A program made the position numbers and the translations under genes. The notes under the pieces are model-generated. The model had not been told where the DNA came from. It made no database searches and saw only the letters and a program-made list of their open reading frames with translations. Below are positions 31,381 through 32,893 of a stretch of DNA of 32,893 nucleotides, in pieces. The stretch's first letter is position 1. Each line of letters opens with the position of its first letter. This stretch comes from DASPWV01 sp046727855 (lineage in GTDB: Bacteria > Acidobacteriota > Vicinamibacteria > Vicinamibacterales > UBA2999). Where the stretch lies: the NCBI GenBank assembly GCA_046727855.1, contig JBKPDL010000195.1:1-32893 (forward strand), written 5' to 3'.

Positions 31381-32019
31381 TCAGGCCTGCAGGAACAGGC
31401 GCGCGGCAAGGCCGAGCAGCGCGGCGCCGGTTGCCCCTTCGATCACCCGACGAGCGGCAGGCACGCGGAACAACTCCCGCAACCGATCGAACGCCATGGC
31501 CCACACTCCGTGACACGTAAAGGCGATGGCGATGTGCATCAGCGCGAGCGCGGCGTAGTAACCGCGCGGGGCGCGCTGCGGAAGGAACGAGGGCACCACG
31601 ACAAGGTAAAAGGTGGAAATGGCCGGGTTCAGCAGATTGACGGTGAGCCCTTGACGAAAACTTGTGCGGCGTTCTTTCGGTGATAGCGAACCGCCAACGG
31701 TAAGCACCCGAAGTCCGCTGTCGCCTTTGGCGACAACGCGCCAGATACTGCTGATGCCCAACCACGCCAGATAGGCCGCCCCCAAAAATCGGAGCGCCAC
31801 GAGGGCCGCGGGAAACCGTGCGATCAGCAACGCCAAGCCGATCCCTGCCGCCGTTGCTTGTGAAGTGTTACCCACGGCCGCTCCCGCCGCGGCGGCAAAA
31901 CCAGCGCCGCGTCCGCCCGCGAGCGTGTTGCGAACGACAACCGCGGTGGTTGATCCAGGCGTTACCGCCAAAATGAATGTGAACGAGAGATAGGCGACCA
32001 GAAGCGGGTCCAGGCTCAC
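31381..32019 (-). CDS. LysE/RhtB family amino-acid exporter
   Basis: This 212-residue integral membrane protein has the six-helix LysE pattern with the N-terminal motif FTFILAVTPGSTTAVVV, followed by GRGAGFAAAAGAAVGNTSQA and the mid-chain NLLNPAISTFYLVVVPSFL, a conserved NPK/NPA motif. Such exporters pump out lysine, homoserine or other amino acids in exchange for protons. GTG 32019 begins right at the first helix; the upstream ATG 32091 would overlap the DUF1684 gene. It lies between a DUF1684 gene and the GlcD gene on the same strand. Confidence 0.84.
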   Translation of the reverse strand: MSLDPLLVAYLSFTFILAVTPGSTTAVVVRNTLAGGRGAGFAAAAGAAVGNTSQATAAGIGLALLIARFPAALVALRFLGAAYLAWLGISSIWRVVAKGDSGLRVLTVGGSLSPKERRTSFRQGLTVNLLNPAISTFYLVVVPSFLPQRAPRGYYAALALMHIAIAFTCHGVWAMAFDRLRELFRVPAARRVIEGATGAALLGLAARLFLQA

Positions 32020-32062
32020 GGTCCTACGATAGCGAACCTGTCCCCGCCGGTCGAATGAGGAG

Positions 32063-32893
32063 TTACGAACCGATGTGGTATTTTTTTTCACCCGCCGCGA
32101 TCGGCACGCTCAACCGATTCTGCTGCGGCGGCAACGGACAGGTCGTGTACGGGTTATACGCACACGGCGGGTTCTGCGCGTAATTAAAGTCCATCACTAC
32201 TTTGCCGTCGACCGGCGCGGCCGTGTACAGGAAGCGCGCCGATGGATAGCTGTCTTTGCCGCTCGTCTGATCGCGGAACACAAACCAGAGCCGCTCGCCG
32301 GACTTCCACGCTTCCATCGTGTGCTCGGCCCCGTTGAGCGCGAAGGTGACGGTCCCAATCGCATTGAACGGCTCGAGATCGCCGAGAATATTCGGAATCT
32401 GCACCGTCTTCGCTTCGGGATACGGCTTGAAGGTCCCGACCGTGCGATATGCCGGATCGGGATCGAACCAACGCAGACCAGTGAAGTTGGTCCGAATAGC
32501 GCTCTTCTGATCGCGCACGCGAAGCGCGAGCCGCGGTCCGCTGTAATGCACGAAGAACGTCACGCCGCCAAAGCTCACGGTGTCCGTCGGTTTGCTGTCG
32601 AACGCGCCGTGGAGCTCCGACTCTGTGACCGGCTTGTCGTTAATCGTCAGCGTTTGTCCCTCCGGGGCCTTGATACGCACATTGGTGCCGTTCATCGTGA
32701 TGACCCCAGCATGCTTCGGCACCCCAGGAAAGTCGAGGACGATGTCGTTGCCCGGATCCGAGCCGACGCGGTTTTCTCCCTGATTCAGAAAGTGGAGTCC
32801 GGCCACCGTCAACCAGCCATTGTCGGCCTTGAGCGTCGCTTCACGGTCGGCGCGAAACTTCATCAGCGGGGCGACGTCGTATTGCTGCGCCGC
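32063..32893 (-). CDS. DUF1684 family protein (partial, runs off the window)
   Basis: The protein shows the DUF1684 signature near its start, MKFRADREATLKADNGWLTV followed by AGLHFLNQGENRVGSD, and the C-terminal YAQNPPCAYNPYTTCPLPPQ and NRLSVPIAAGEK typical of the family. The frame remains open upstream of the ATG at 32863 and continues AAQQYDVAPL to the window edge, so the true start is beyond it and the N-terminal signal or lipoprotein sequence is missing. The function of DUF1684 is unknown. It precedes the LysE gene on the same strand. Confidence 0.86.
   Translation of the reverse strand, partial: AAQQYDVAPLMKFRADREATLKADNGWLTVAGLHFLNQGENRVGSDPGNDIVLDFPGVPKHAGVITMNGTNVRIKAPEGQTLTINDKPVTESELHGAFDSKPTDTVSFGGVTFFVHYSGPRLALRVRDQKSAIRTNFTGLRWFDPDPAYRTVGTFKPYPEAKTVQIPNILGDLEPFNAIGTVTFALNGAEHTMEAWKSGERLWFVFRDQTSGKDSYPSARFLYTAAPVDGKVVMDFNYAQNPPCAYNPYTTCPLPPQQNRLSVPIAAGEKKYHIGS

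Overview
The window is a GC-rich, densely coded bacterial chromosome segment. The gene content looks like Acidobacteriota, probably a Vicinamibacteria-type lineage: a BlaI/M56 pair, a PadR/ABC-permease remnant, secreted creatininase- and M14-type hydrolases, a PD40 remnant, sigma/anti-sigma/HEAT genes, and a coproheme decarboxylase. This placement is inferred from gene families only; no rRNA or other marker gene is present.

Layout. 1-1765 (minus): FTR1 iron permease, OsmC peroxidase and an edge-truncated membrane acyltransferase, with a Fur-box-like palindrome just before FTR1. 1858-3718 (plus): BlaI repressor and an M56 sensor protease that carries HEAT repeats. 3753-4199: an amidase gene that has lost its catalytic core. 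4196-6432 (minus): formate-tetrahydrofolate ligase and a GNAT protein. 6481-6848: a decayed PadR/ABC-permease remnant behind an intact palindromic operator. 6823-13123: a glycolipid assembly locus (ALG1-like mannosyltransferase, WecA-like phosphoglycosyltransferase, two tandem ALG11-like glycosyltransferases, PglK-like ABC flippase). 13203-15592 (minus): secreted creatininase homologue, small hypothetical protein, YjbQ-domain protein. 15636-16098: a frameshifted PD40-protein remnant. 16132-19742 (minus): ECF sigma factor, zinc-finger anti-sigma factor with a 24-nt repeat insertion, and two secreted HEAT-repeat proteins. 19822-22475 (minus): Nudix hydrolase, coproheme decarboxylase, secreted alpha/beta hydrolase. 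22546-24288 (plus): lipoprotein amidohydrolase. 24289-24453: hairpin-rich intergenic DNA. 24454-27875 (minus): Pcm and an M14 peptidase. 27989-29152 (minus): a secreted protein built of exact 29-residue repeats. 29260-32893: a DinB/YfiT protein (plus), then GlcD-type oxidase, LysE exporter and a DUF1684 protein (minus).

The most interesting locus is 6823-13123. Its enzymes resemble the cytosolic steps of eukaryotic N-glycan precursor assembly: GlcNAc-phosphate transfer to a polyprenol, ALG1 mannosylation, ALG11 mannosylation, then flipping by a PglK-like transporter as in bacterial N-glycosylation. No oligosaccharyltransferase lies in the window, so the acceptor of the glycan is unknown.

A second theme is gene decay. 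Three separate loci (amidase, PadR/permease, PD40 protein) keep one or both ends of the original reading frame but have lost the middle. Elsewhere genes are tightly packed, with several 4-nt overlaps and three tail-to-tail coding overlaps. No tRNA, rRNA, CRISPR array or complete insertion sequence was seen.
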